Source: SKPS01 sp964469215 (lineage in GTDB: Bacteria; Bacteroidota; Bacteroidia; Bacteroidales; SKPS01). Taken from it: a stretch of 64,000 nucleotides of DNA. Each line of letters starts with the position of its first letter. Within the stretch, counting starts at the first letter, position 1. Both the position numbers and the translations under genes were made by a program. A model generated the notes under the pieces. The model was given only the letters and a program-made list of their open reading frames with translations, did not search any database and was not told the origin of the DNA. Shown piece by piece: positions 18,897 through 27,116 of the stretch. The DNA is taken from contig CAYXYB010000002.1 in assembly GCA_964469215.1 (NCBI GenBank), positions 145,996 to 209,995 on the forward strand, in the 5' to 3' direction.

Positions 18897-19748
18897 ATGG
18901 CAAAAGAGCTTATAAATCAACATAATAATCTGTTTGAGCAAATCAAACAGACAGACAAAAATGGCAATGAATTCTGGAGTGCCAGAGATTTGTCCAAAGC
19001 ATTAGAATATTCTGAATACCGACATTTTATTCCTGTTATAGAACGTGCAAAAGAAGCTTGTGCCAATAGTGGTCAGCAGATAACAGACCATTTCGAGGAT
19101 ATCCTCGAAATGGTCAACATTGGTTCCGGGGCACAAAGAAAAACAGAAAGTGTAAAACTTTCAAGGTATGCATGTTATCTGATTGTACAAAATGCTGACC
19201 CGGGAAAAGAGGTGGTAGCCCTTGGGCAAACCTATTTTGCCGTACAAACACGGTTACAGGAAATACGGCAGATGGACGAATACAACCGTTTGAGTACTGA
19301 GGACGAAAAGCGGTTGTTCCTGCGTAACGAGATGGTAAAACACAATACAGAACTTGCTGCGGCAGCCAAAGATGCCGGAGTGATTGAACCTATTGATTAT
19401 GCTATCTTCCAAAACCACGGCTACATGGGCTTATATGGCGGCATGGATGCCAAAGCTATTCACCAGCGCAAAGGATTGAAGAAAAGTCAGCAGATATTGG
19501 ATCATATGGGCAGCACTGAATTGGCGGCCAACCTTTTTCGTGCTACACAAACGGGAGAAAAACTAAAACGCGAAAACATCAAAGGCAAACAAAACGCCAA
19601 TAAGACACACTACGAAGTTGGCAAGAAAGTGCGCAAAACAATTCAGGAGCTTGGCGGCACCATGCCCGAAAACCTACCGGTTGCTGATAGTGTTAAGAAG
19701 ATTGAAAAAACCAGAGAGCCTAAACAGCTTAAAAGCAAAAAAAAATAA
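18897..19748 (+). CDS. dinD: DNA damage-inducible protein D
   Basis: The 283-residue protein matches DinD (PcsA) along its length. It has an N-terminal BRO-N-like domain (KNGNEFWSARDLSKALEYSEYRHF, then IERAKEACANSGQ) and a middle region with GAQRKTESVKLSRYACYLIVQNADP. The conserved helical C-terminal half has HYEVGKKVRKTI and ends in a lysine-rich tail. In Escherichia coli DinD is SOS-induced and inhibits RecA-mediated strand exchange. It sits as cargo between two copies of the AATTTCCATTTTC...CCTGACGGGACT repeat (near 18740 and 19990). It is absent from the otherwise similar second block at 62.1-63.9 kb, which suggests recent gain or loss. Confidence 0.93.
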   Translation: MAKELINQHNNLFEQIKQTDKNGNEFWSARDLSKALEYSEYRHFIPVIERAKEACANSGQQITDHFEDILEMVNIGSGAQRKTESVKLSRYACYLIVQNADPGKEVVALGQTYFAVQTRLQEIRQMDEYNRLSTEDEKRLFLRNEMVKHNTELAAAAKDAGVIEPIDYAIFQNHGYMGLYGGMDAKAIHQRKGLKKSQQILDHMGSTELAANLFRATQTGEKLKRENIKGKQNANKTHYEVGKKVRKTIQELGGTMPENLPVADSVKKIEKTREPKQLKSKKK

Positions 19749-19749
19749 T

Positions 19750-19920
19750 ACGGAGTCGTGATTTAAAGGGTTGGCTCATTCTCTATAAACATGCGACTCC
19801 TCCGGAGTCGTGTTTTGTCGGTTTGGCTCATTCTCTATAAACATGTGACTCCTACGGAGTCAGGGTGGTACTGGTGCGGTAACTTTTCTATAAACATGCG
19901 ACTCCTACGGAGTCAGGATT
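19750..19920. repeat. Palindromic GACTCCnnnGGAGTC repeat array
   Basis: The unit TCTATAAACATGCGACTCCTACGGAGTC occurs about three times (near 19783, 19835 and 19891), with a half-unit at 19751. Each contains a 7-bp perfect palindrome arm around TAC or TCC. Spacing is irregular (about 50-55 bp) and the intervening sequences are partly similar (GTTTGGCTCATTC). This looks like a REP-type array downstream of dinD, not a CRISPR. The rest of 19749-20059 holds AATTTTCCATTTTC units. Confidence 0.7.
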
Positions 19921-20059
19921 GTTTGGGTGGGGCCAATTTTCCATTTTCAATTTTCCATTTTCAATTTTCAATTTATATCCTCCCTGACGGGACTTGAACA
20001 TGAACCCCCGGAACGGGGGTGACATTATTATTGACCAGTTTACATTGACCCGGTCGGTA

Positions 20060-21262
20060 TTAGCTCTGTTTTAAAAAATCGATCAGATTCATCCATTGAA
20101 TTCCATTACGCTCCCGTCCAAAATGCTCGTCAAGCGACAATACAATTTTTGGATAGTTGTCAGGAATTGCTTCCAGGACATTAAATTCCCTGAAAACAAC
20201 CTCTTCGGTTACCAGAAGATAAGCAACCTGAATGTACATTTTGTCGGACCCTTTTGTTGCAATGAAATCGATTTCGCGATCTGCCAGTTTTCCAACGTAT
20301 ACAGTGTAGCCTCTTGACACAAGTTCAAGAAATACAATGTTTTCCAGTTTGCCGGAGATATCCTGAATTTTATCTCCAAATAATACATTCATAAACCCGA
20401 TATCGCCCAAAAAGTATTTGTCGTATAGCTCAAGTTGCCGTTTGCCTTTGATATCGAATCGTGATACCCGTTGAAACATAAAAGCGTTTACCAGCCAATG
20501 CAGATAGTTCTGAACTGTATCAGCAGAGCAGCTCAGATGCTGTGATTTGATATACGAACTTATACCTCTGGCTGTTGTAATGTTGCCGCAATTATCCGCG
20601 AGATAGCGTGAAATTCGCTCAAGAAGGGAAACATCCCGGATCTGATACCTGGAAACAACATCTCTCAGCAGAATGGTACTGTAAATGGCACCGGTATATT
20701 GGGTGATAACCTCTTCTTCAAACAGCATCTGGTGTATACCAGGAAATCCTCCATATTTCAGGTAGAGATTGAACTCATCTCTGTCGTTACCGGAGTGCTT
20801 GTCTCTGAAAGACAAAAATTCACTGAATGTGAGAGTGTTTAAACGAAATTCAACATATCTTCCTGTAAGGCTTTCTGCCAGATCAGAGGACAACAAATCT
20901 GCATTAGACCCTGTCAGGTAGATATCTGCCACTTCATCGGCAAAGAAACCGGCAACAGCCTTTTCCCATTCATCTATCTCCTGCACCTCGTCTATGATCA
21001 GATACTTTTTCCCTTCTGCCTTGCTTAAACAATCCGTAACATATATATGAAGATCGCGGTAGTTCTTCAGGAATTCAAATGAGAGAGAATCTTTATTGAT
21101 ATAAATAATGTTTGAAGCTGCCACACCTCCGGATTCAAACTCTCTGATCAACATCTTCAGAAATGTGCTTTTTCCAGATCTTCTGATGCCTGTGATAACC
21201 TTAATTACCGGTTTATCAACAAACGGAAGTATACGACTATAGAAAAGCTCTCTTTTAATCAT
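20060..21262 (-). CDS. AAA ATPase with DUF4143 domain, copy 1
   Basis: With the ATG at 21260-21262 (MIKRELFYSRIL) the protein has 400 residues; the frame extends 12 codons further, but MIKREL is the usual family start. Walker A is GIRRSGKSTFL (near residue 24), Walker B is KYLIIDEVQEI (near 90), and LTGSNADLLSS is the sensor region. A C-terminal DUF4143 domain follows, including the restriction-endonuclease-like DREIDFIATKG. These ATPases are very common in Bacteroidota and their function is unknown. A -7-like TATTTTTG lies on the minus strand at 21286-21293. The gene is almost identical to the copy at 62609-63811, including synonymous positions, so the duplication is recent or the copies are homogenised. 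Confidence 0.92.
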   Translation of the reverse strand: MIKRELFYSRILPFVDKPVIKVITGIRRSGKSTFLKMLIREFESGGVAASNIIYINKDSLSFEFLKNYRDLHIYVTDCLSKAEGKKYLIIDEVQEIDEWEKAVAGFFADEVADIYLTGSNADLLSSDLAESLTGRYVEFRLNTLTFSEFLSFRDKHSGNDRDEFNLYLKYGGFPGIHQMLFEEEVITQYTGAIYSTILLRDVVSRYQIRDVSLLERISRYLADNCGNITTARGISSYIKSQHLSCSADTVQNYLHWLVNAFMFQRVSRFDIKGKRQLELYDKYFLGDIGFMNVLFGDKIQDISGKLENIVFLELVSRGYTVYVGKLADREIDFIATKGSDKMYIQVAYLLVTEEVVFREFNVLEAIPDNYPKIVLSLDEHFGRERNGIQWMNLIDFLKQS

Positions 21263-21396
21263 GGTGGATTGTATTAGATTCTTTGCAAAAATAATCAAAA
21301 TTACAGGTTATAGTCGATGTTTTTTTAGAAATCTGGCTGATCAGCCTTTCAACGCTGGCAGATTCATCCAATTCCATTTTTACACAATATGTAAAG

Positions 21397-21592
21397 GGGA
21401 ATCGGGGAAGCGGGGAAGCGGGGAATCGTGCAATCGTGCAATCGGGAAAATCGGGGAATCGTAAAGTCGTAAAGTCGTAAAGTCGTAAAGTCCTGGAATC
21501 GGGGCACTTCGGCAGGCTCAGTGCGTCGCCACTGGGGTCGTGGTTTGTTTTAGGTAAAGCCAATTTTCCATTTTCAATTTTCAATTTTCAAT
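21397..21592. repeat. Tandem short repeats (GGGGAAGCG / GTAAAGTC) and AATTTTC units
   Basis: Units GGGGAAGCG/GGGGAATCG (21397-21425), TCGTGCAATCG, four units of GTAAAGTC (21461-21492) and a GCACTTCGGCAGGCTCAGTG stretch precede GTTTGTTTTAGGTAAAGCC and AATTTTCAATTTTC units. The sequence shared with the second repeat block stops at 21396 (ACAATATGTAAAG), where this copy enters tandem repeats. Nothing coding; with 21263-21396 it fills the 370-bp gap upstream of the ATPase. Confidence 0.7.
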
Positions 21593-21593
21593 T

Positions 21594-21627
21594 AAAAAAG
21601 GGCAACCCTTTCCCGGAATTGCCCTTT
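21594..21627 (-). terminator. Rho-independent terminator of the ClpX-like gene
   Basis: On the minus strand AAAGGGCAA (21627-21619) pairs with TTGCCCTTT (21605-21597), followed by further Ts (21596-21594). It is 7 bases beyond the stop codon of the ClpX-like gene. Confidence 0.85.
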
Positions 21628-21633
21628 GAATTG

Positions 21634-23607
21634 TCAGTTTCCTTTCATCGCGTTGTGAAAGAAATCTTCGTCGATCACATACTCCTGGCCGGTATCGCCG
21701 GAGGCGAACCACATAAGGTTCCTGAGGAGCTTGTGTACCACCGGCGCGAGGCCGCGCGCTCCCGTTGCGCCTGCAACTGCCCTTCCGGCAATGAGGCCGT
21801 AAACCTCCTCTCTGATAACCAGCCTGTGATGGTGCAGCCTGAAAAAATTCTCATAACCGCGCAGCGGTGACCTGTCGGACTCCTTTAGTATGCTGATGTA
21901 GTCATCACGGGTTAGTTTGCTGAGAGAGACAATATGGTTGACCCTGCCGGCAAGCTCTGGTATGATGCCGAAACTTATCAGATCATCAGTGGTGATATGC
22001 TGAAAGAGATCGCCGGATTCACCGTCTGATCCGGCTTCTTCCGGATTTAGCCTGAAGCCGATCTTCGAATTTCCCGAGGAGATCCTTTTGGCTATGAACG
22101 GTTCAATGCCATGGAAGCTTCCGCAGAAAACAAACAACATCTTGTCGGTTCTGATGCTCACCATCTGCTCAGAGCGCCTCGACTCCTCAAAGTTGTACTC
22201 TTTATCTTCAAGAAGTACCAGAAACTCCTGCTGTATTTCAACACCGCCTACCGAATCCCTGTTGATCTGCTTCTCGCTGATCTTGTCGAACTCATCAAAG
22301 AGAATAACGGCATGCTTAATAGCTTCGGGTTTGTTGTCGTATTTCGCCAGAAGCGCCCTGAAATGATCCGACAACCCTCGCCCTACATAGCCTGCTGCAG
22401 TAAGTGAAGCGCAGTCGATGGTGAGGAACGGCAGGTTAAACATATCGCATATCAGTCTCAGGATGAATGTTTTTCCTGAACCGGTAGGGCCTGTGACGAC
22501 CATGTTGGGGCGTGGCAGCTCAAGTTGCAGATTGTCGTGAACAGTTTTAATCAGGTTGCTCTGGGGTACAGTCTGCATGCCGCATCGCAAGAGATGCAAA
22601 TACATCACCAGACTCATCTGCCGTTTGGCGTCCACCTGCCCTATCACCGACCGATCAAGGTTTGCTTTGATCTTTTCCGGTGTGTAAACAAGCTGACGTT
22701 CGCGAAGCCTTTTGTACTCCTGATAGTCGTGAGGTTTAAGCCGGAATTGCTCAATGTAATTACTAACATCAGCATTGGATAACACACCGAACCGTTGCTC
22801 CCAGCCAACAAGCCTTTCGATGGCTGATTTGCTGTCAAAACTGTAGTGTTCATTCTGATAGCACTCTTCCAGATAACCCTGTTCGAAAATAACCTGATCG
22901 AAGAGTTCTCCGGGATCGCAGTCGGAGTCAATAGAGTTCAGGTGTTTTAAAGCATTGGCAACTGCATCCAGGTCAATGGCCGACAGGAAAAGGGTTTCTA
23001 TAAGGTGTCTCATATTTGAGTACTGCCAGGCTATCCAGGGCACCATTTTGTCGGAGATTCCGCAAATAACATCATCCCCTTTCCCCGGCTTAAAAGAATC
23101 CTGGAGGTCGCTTGTTTTTTGTGCGAAGATCAGACAAAGAACGGTAGTCTCACTTAATCGCGCTTCCCACAGCGCCTTGCGCTGCTCTCTGACCTTGTTC
23201 AGGCCGTTTGTTGAGACCTTTTTCTCCTCCACGGCTGCCTCCTTGTCGAACTGCTCCACCAGCAGGTGGTTGGTGAGCTGGCTGAGTTCCCTGCGGGTAA
23301 AGGCAGAAACAGGACCTTTCAGCACAAAATACTCGGTCACGATATTCACGCAGAGTTCGGGGCCTTTTTTGGATACAGAAATGTGGTAGTCATACAGGTA
23401 GCTCCCGGCGATCAACTGTTGCAGCAAGGGTTTCAGTTCGGACTCCTGCTCAAAGTGCCCCATCGGAAAGTCATAGGGTTCAAAATGTTGCAGGTAATCA
23501 CTGTAGAATTCAAAATCCCCGATCTTTTCGGGGAGAGTGTGGTACTTTCGCAGCAGACGGTTGCGGCTGCGCACACTCAGCAGTTCAAAAGCATCCATTG
23601 CTTTCAT
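21634..23607 (-). CDS. ClpX-like AAA+ ATPase
   Basis: The 657-residue protein has an unrecognised N-terminal ~340 residues and a C-terminal AAA+ module of the ClpX type. Walker A is VTGPTGSGKTF near residue 372, followed by LPFLTIDCASLTAAGYVGRG, closely matching ClpX. Walker B is VILFDEFDKIS near 437. The arginine-finger region is FGIIPELAGRVNHIVSL near 560, and the small domain ends ATGARGLAPVVHKLLR. ClpX itself is ~410 residues with an N-terminal zinc-binding domain; here there is no zinc motif and the N-terminus is about 280 residues longer, so substrate choice differs. No ClpP is nearby. Probably an unfoldase or remodeller of unknown target. A strong terminator follows. Confidence 0.85.
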   Translation of the reverse strand: MKAMDAFELLSVRSRNRLLRKYHTLPEKIGDFEFYSDYLQHFEPYDFPMGHFEQESELKPLLQQLIAGSYLYDYHISVSKKGPELCVNIVTEYFVLKGPVSAFTRRELSQLTNHLLVEQFDKEAAVEEKKVSTNGLNKVREQRKALWEARLSETTVLCLIFAQKTSDLQDSFKPGKGDDVICGISDKMVPWIAWQYSNMRHLIETLFLSAIDLDAVANALKHLNSIDSDCDPGELFDQVIFEQGYLEECYQNEHYSFDSKSAIERLVGWEQRFGVLSNADVSNYIEQFRLKPHDYQEYKRLRERQLVYTPEKIKANLDRSVIGQVDAKRQMSLVMYLHLLRCGMQTVPQSNLIKTVHDNLQLELPRPNMVVTGPTGSGKTFILRLICDMFNLPFLTIDCASLTAAGYVGRGLSDHFRALLAKYDNKPEAIKHAVILFDEFDKISEKQINRDSVGGVEIQQEFLVLLEDKEYNFEESRRSEQMVSIRTDKMLFVFCGSFHGIEPFIAKRISSGNSKIGFRLNPEEAGSDGESGDLFQHITTDDLISFGIIPELAGRVNHIVSLSKLTRDDYISILKESDRSPLRGYENFFRLHHHRLVIREEVYGLIAGRAVAGATGARGLAPVVHKLLRNLMWFASGDTGQEYVIDEDFFHNAMKGN

Positions 23608-24341
23608 AGGGCGGTGGGTTTTTGAACATACCGTGAAATAAGGTCAGAAACAAAACAAATCTCAACTGTTTCAGGATAACAAGCCAATGCCTGTTCACTG
23701 ACTGAGTTGAAATTGACCTTTAAACCATGGTTCCGTTGGGTGGAACCTGCAGGCAAATATTTGATGCTTTGCCTACTATAAACTTTAATCATACATTTGG
23801 CCGGTTGGTTGATTTCAGAAACCCTTTCCGGCCATATTTTTCCGGAAAATTGCCTTGTCAGGGCGTTAGATTCTTTTGCGACAAAGATCTTTAACATAGG
23901 TTTTGTTTGGTGAACACTGGTTTTAATTATGAGTTATGAGTTATGAGTTGAGGAAGTTTGTTGTTGGTGATAACTGTATTGTAGTTTTATACCATAATAA
24001 TATACTATAAGATAATGGGTGATGATTTTATGATCCGTGGAAAGGATAGAGATATTCATGGGAATACCCTGCACAGACATCGCTGCCGGTTGCGGATCAT
24101 TTCTTTGAATCAGTTTTTGTATAATGGTTTCCCCCGGTGGTGCCCTCAACACGGCCTTTTTAAAACCATTACCTGATAAACCTTGGTGCAGGATGTCAAA
24201 GAACGGGTGCGCAGCAAAAACAGGGGCGCAATAAATCCTTGATGAGTATGTTACAGAAAAAGAAAGTGAAATGGAGGGTGCAAATATACAAATTTTGCGC
24301 CAGAAAACAAAAAAAATTATATGAGTTAATTTTTTTCTATC
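23608..24341. other. 734-bp stretch without a supported gene
   Basis: The region holds a GGGCGGTGGGTTTTTG motif (like the one before the nuclease at 18228-18242), a TTATGAGTTATGAG direct repeat near 23928-23948 and AT-rich DNA. Short open frames exist on the minus strand (for example 23604-23897) but have unconvincing composition and no recognisable family, so no gene is called. Confidence 0.5.
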
Positions 24342-24668
24342 TCATCTCGCCGTCAGCCCCATCACCGCATGCAGCAAACAGGCGAAATCTCCTATAGCTT
24401 TCCGGTCTTCGCCGATCAATTTTCTCCACCGCGCATCCTCACCCGATTTAGCCATATTGCGACTCAAAATATCACAGGAGGAGATAAACGCATCATGCGC
24501 TGCCGTTCGTTCCATATCAAGTTCAATCCTGCCTTCTGCATAACACATCAGCCAGTCAACCCGGAGCCTTGCATACCGCACAGCAGACTTTAGCAATGCA
24601 TTGGCAAGTGGCTGATGTTGAGACTTCTTCAGATCAAGATAGATAGACTGCGCTTCGTGGAGGTTCAT
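24342..24668 (-). CDS. Conserved small helical protein of unknown function
   Basis: From ATG 24666-24668 (MNLHEAQSIYLDLKK) the protein has 108 residues; the frame is open 17 codons further but the shorter start matches the helical domain. It is all-alpha with the conserved-looking phrases SAVRYARLRVDWL, AHDAFISSCDILSRNMA and GEDRKAIGDFACLLHAV. I recall similar small hypothetical proteins in many Bacteroidota, but no function is known to me. No signal peptide or membrane segment. Confidence 0.75.
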   Translation of the reverse strand: MNLHEAQSIYLDLKKSQHQPLANALLKSAVRYARLRVDWLMCYAEGRIELDMERTAAHDAFISSCDILSRNMAKSGEDARWRKLIGEDRKAIGDFACLLHAVMGLTAR

Positions 24669-25156
24669 GAGGGATTGGGGTTTGGGTTGGTGGCGAATCA
24701 GTTTTTGCCTGCGATGCAAATGCTTGGTACACTATGGAGCTGGTTGACAAAGAGCGGTATTGCCGCAGAACTGGCAAGGGAACTGTACCCGAGTGATTAG
24801 AGGTGCTAAAGTATTGCGAGATTACTGATGCAAATTTACATAACTTGTACACATTGGCTACATACAGTTCACAAAAAAATTACGTCTTCAGGGACTAACC
24901 ATTACATCAATGCCAACAGATCGATATCAAACCTTATGTCAAGTCACCAATGGGCTGGTTGGTCAAACTGGTTTTCGGATATAAGCAAGGGTGCAACTAA
25001 TAGCAAGACTTTGGCAAAAAGTTATGCGTGACTAAACATTTTTCTTGCATGTTACCAATTTGTTCGTAATTTTATCCACTCTTCATTGCAAAAAACCAAA
25101 CTAACTTCCTCTAACTCATAAAACATATTGTTATGTAACCCCTAAAATCTAACGTT
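24669..25156. other. 488-bp stretch without a supported gene
   Basis: Mostly unique, moderately AT-rich DNA. The final ~100 bases before 25157 are AT-rich and probably contain the promoter of the next gene, but I see no clean TTTG/TAnnTTTG pair. No RNA gene or strong hairpin was recognised. Confidence 0.4.
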
Positions 25157-25621
25157 ATGAAAATTTTAGTTCTTACCACAACCCTATTAATCCTAACAGC
25201 ATTCAATGCTATCTGCCAAAGCATCAACAACGTGCAAGCAGATATCAAGGGTAACTTTGTTATCATTACTTATGATCTGATGTGCGATAGTACAATGAAG
25301 ATCAGTATACTATACAGTACCGATAATGGAACTACGTACAACAAATCAATTGTCATGGCAACCGGTGATATTGGTGTAAATGTAAAGCTGGGAAACACCA
25401 AACTCATTATGTGGAATTATGTGGCAGACAGCATTGCTGACATCAATAGCATAACAAATATTTGTGTCATCGGACAAAGAGGGGCATCAACTATTATGGG
25501 GTGTTACAAAAAACAAACCGCCAGTGGGACGGATCCGAATAAAAAATGTGGTGATACCGATAGGATGAAAGAAACATTTGATCGGATGGACGAGTTAATG
25601 GAAATCATGGAAAGATACTGA
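25157..25621 (+). CDS. Secreted protein of unknown function
   Basis: The 154-residue protein has a signal peptide (MKILVLTTTLLILTAFNAIC-Q). The mature part starts with a short beta domain (VQADIKGNFVIITYDL, ISILYSTDNGTTYNKS) resembling the Ig-like domain seen near the N-terminus of some Bacteroidota secreted caspase-like or SUMF proteins. It ends in a short acidic helix (MDELMEIMERY). Only 47 bp separate its stop from the IS3 element, so the downstream context has been altered by insertion. It could be an independent small protein or the first gene of the operon whose next gene is the truncated barrel gene at 27117. Confidence 0.7.
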   Translation: MKILVLTTTLLILTAFNAICQSINNVQADIKGNFVIITYDLMCDSTMKISILYSTDNGTTYNKSIVMATGDIGVNVKLGNTKLIMWNYVADSIADINSITNICVIGQRGASTIMGCYKKQTASGTDPNKKCGDTDRMKETFDRMDELMEIMERY

Positions 25622-25672
25622 GCAACCTAAGAAAATCACCTCTCGTAAAACTATGTAATTTGTGCATGTGTC

Positions 25673-26746
25673 TTAACACCCTATTTTTTGGACACTTTTA
25701 ACAAAATGGTTTAGGACATTATCCTTGTCATCTTGATTAAGCAAAGATAGCCCTTGCTCCGGATTTGTCAAGGGTAATACAAGCGATGATTCATTATTTT
25801 TATTTTTATTGGTATCATCGCCCTTGACAAATCCTTCGCTCAGTGCTGATGGTGGCTTAACAGGATGACAATCAAAGGCAGTATTCCAATACTCTATGGG
25901 TGATTTGCGTTTAAGTGCATGACGTCTTCGGCCGTTGTTATGCCAGTTGAAATATCTTTTAAAAACCTCTCTGGCATGATAAAGGCTTTCAAACACATAG
26001 CTTGTGATTACCTCTCGTTCAACACATGAGAATAAACTCTCCACATAGGCATTTTCCTCCGGTGTAGCCACATGAGTAAACTCCTGGGCTAGATTGTGGG
26101 ACTCACAGTATTTTTTTAATCCATTTGCAATGAACTGACTTCCATTATCGGTTCTGAGAATAATCTCCCGGGGTTTGCACTGGAACTGACATAGGGCTGC
26201 ATGTAAACACAAAATCACGTCAGTGTGCTTCATCGAAAACTGCAGGCTCCAGCCAAGCACAGTGCGTGTGCCAATGTCCATTATGCATAACAGGTAGGCA
26301 TTGCGACGAGCACCATGAATATAAACATACTTGATGTCCATGCAAATATACTCCAGAGGTTTGGCATCATTTATCTTTCGCCATTTAACCCATCGTTTGG
26401 TTATTTTAGACTTGCCGGATCTTTCAAGCAGCAACCCATTGTCAGCCATCAGCCTGTAGGTCTTTTTGGGGTTTATGACATACCCCATGCTTCGTAGTTC
26501 TTCGTTGCTTAACTGGTACCCGTACCTATTGAATTCCTCACCAAATACTTCATTTATCAGAACATTAACAACCTGTTCGTTGCTAACCAGTTCACCTGTT
26601 TGCATGGGCGTATGAGTACTGGGTTTGCAGCCTCGCCTGTTACCGGAAGATCTGTAATAGCTGCTACTTCGTGGCAGGGACAACCATCCACAAAGATCAG
26701 TACGTGATGCAAGCTGGTTATATGTTTCACACAATTGCTTTTTCAT
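25673..26746 (-). CDS. IS3-family transposase OrfB (DDE integrase core)
   Basis: The 357-residue integrase-core protein contains all three catalytic residues: D in YICMDIKYVY (near 136), D in ILRTDNGSQF (near 200) and E in ENAYVESLFS (near 236). An N-terminal HTH_21-type region (NEELRSMGYVINPKKTYRLM) precedes the core. Its ATG overlaps the OrfA stop codon as ATGA (26743-26746), so translation is probably coupled. A run of eight As near the OrfA end could also permit the programmed frameshift typical of the family. The C-terminus carries a ~75-residue asparagine/lysine-rich extension beyond the usual RRHALKRKSPIEYW end. Intact, so possibly active. Confidence 0.93.
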   Translation of the reverse strand: MKKQLCETYNQLASRTDLCGWLSLPRSSSYYRSSGNRRGCKPSTHTPMQTGELVSNEQVVNVLINEVFGEEFNRYGYQLSNEELRSMGYVINPKKTYRLMADNGLLLERSGKSKITKRWVKWRKINDAKPLEYICMDIKYVYIHGARRNAYLLCIMDIGTRTVLGWSLQFSMKHTDVILCLHAALCQFQCKPREIILRTDNGSQFIANGLKKYCESHNLAQEFTHVATPEENAYVESLFSCVEREVITSYVFESLYHAREVFKRYFNWHNNGRRRHALKRKSPIEYWNTAFDCHPVKPPSALSEGFVKGDDTNKNKNNESSLVLPLTNPEQGLSLLNQDDKDNVLNHFVKSVQKIGC

Positions 26747-27048
26747 CGGGAGAGGAATTTCGTTTTTTTTAAAAGCTCTTCCTTCACCTCTAGCTCGAGT
26801 GCCTGCCTGGCAATGATCTTTTTAAGCCGCTCATTCTCTTTCTCAAGGACTCTTACCTCTGGGTCTACCCTGTGGTACTGTGGGGCAAGCCCGTCAGGCC
26901 CATGTTTATTAAACATGTTCCGCCAACGATAATACAAACTTCGGGATAAGTTGTGTTTGCGGCATGTTACTTCAACCCCGTGATTCTCGCCCTCCTGTAA
27001 AATGGAAAGCTTTTCTTCGATGCTAAATTTTCGATTAATTCTGCTCAT
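26743..27048 (-). CDS. IS3-family transposase OrfA
   Basis: The 101-residue DNA-binding subunit has a helix-turn-helix (FSIEEKLSILQEGENHG, then CRKHNLSRSLYYRWRN) followed by a leucine-zipper-like coiled coil (VRVLEKENERLKKIIARQAL), typical of IS3/IS911 OrfA. The stop overlaps the start of OrfB. It recognises the terminal inverted repeats. Confidence 0.93.
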   Translation of the reverse strand: MSRINRKFSIEEKLSILQEGENHGVEVTCRKHNLSRSLYYRWRNMFNKHGPDGLAPQYHRVDPEVRVLEKENERLKKIIARQALELEVKEELLKKTKFLSR

Positions 27049-27116
27049 GATTCCGCTAATTTACTGTACTAATTTGATTCAACAAAATCTGTCCAGTGAA
27101 TTAGGGGGTTAAGACA

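Larger units (their letters stand above)
25669..27116 (-). mobile_element. IS3-family insertion sequence
   Basis: This 1448-bp element has imperfect terminal inverted repeats of ~27 bp: TGTCTTAACACCCTA at 25669 and, as complement, TGTCTTAACCCCCTA at the right end 27116, both continuing to TGGACA. It encodes OrfA and OrfB on the minus strand. The flanks (GCATG left, GTATA right) show no obvious 3-5 bp target duplication, which suggests a rearrangement after insertion. Its right end cuts into the reading frame of the barrel-type gene that follows. Confidence 0.92.

Noticed and set aside
19750..19920. GACTCC palindromes considered as a short CRISPR array
   Set aside because: Spacing is irregular and the intervening sequences are similar to each other, unlike spacers.
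23604..23897. A 97-codon minus-strand open frame upstream of the ClpX-like gene
   Set aside because: It overlaps the start of that gene, has unlikely composition and no family resemblance; treated as non-coding.
24342..24668. Small helical protein considered as a 23S rRNA-intervening-sequence four-helix protein
   Set aside because: The characteristic motifs of that family are not visible; left as a conserved hypothetical.
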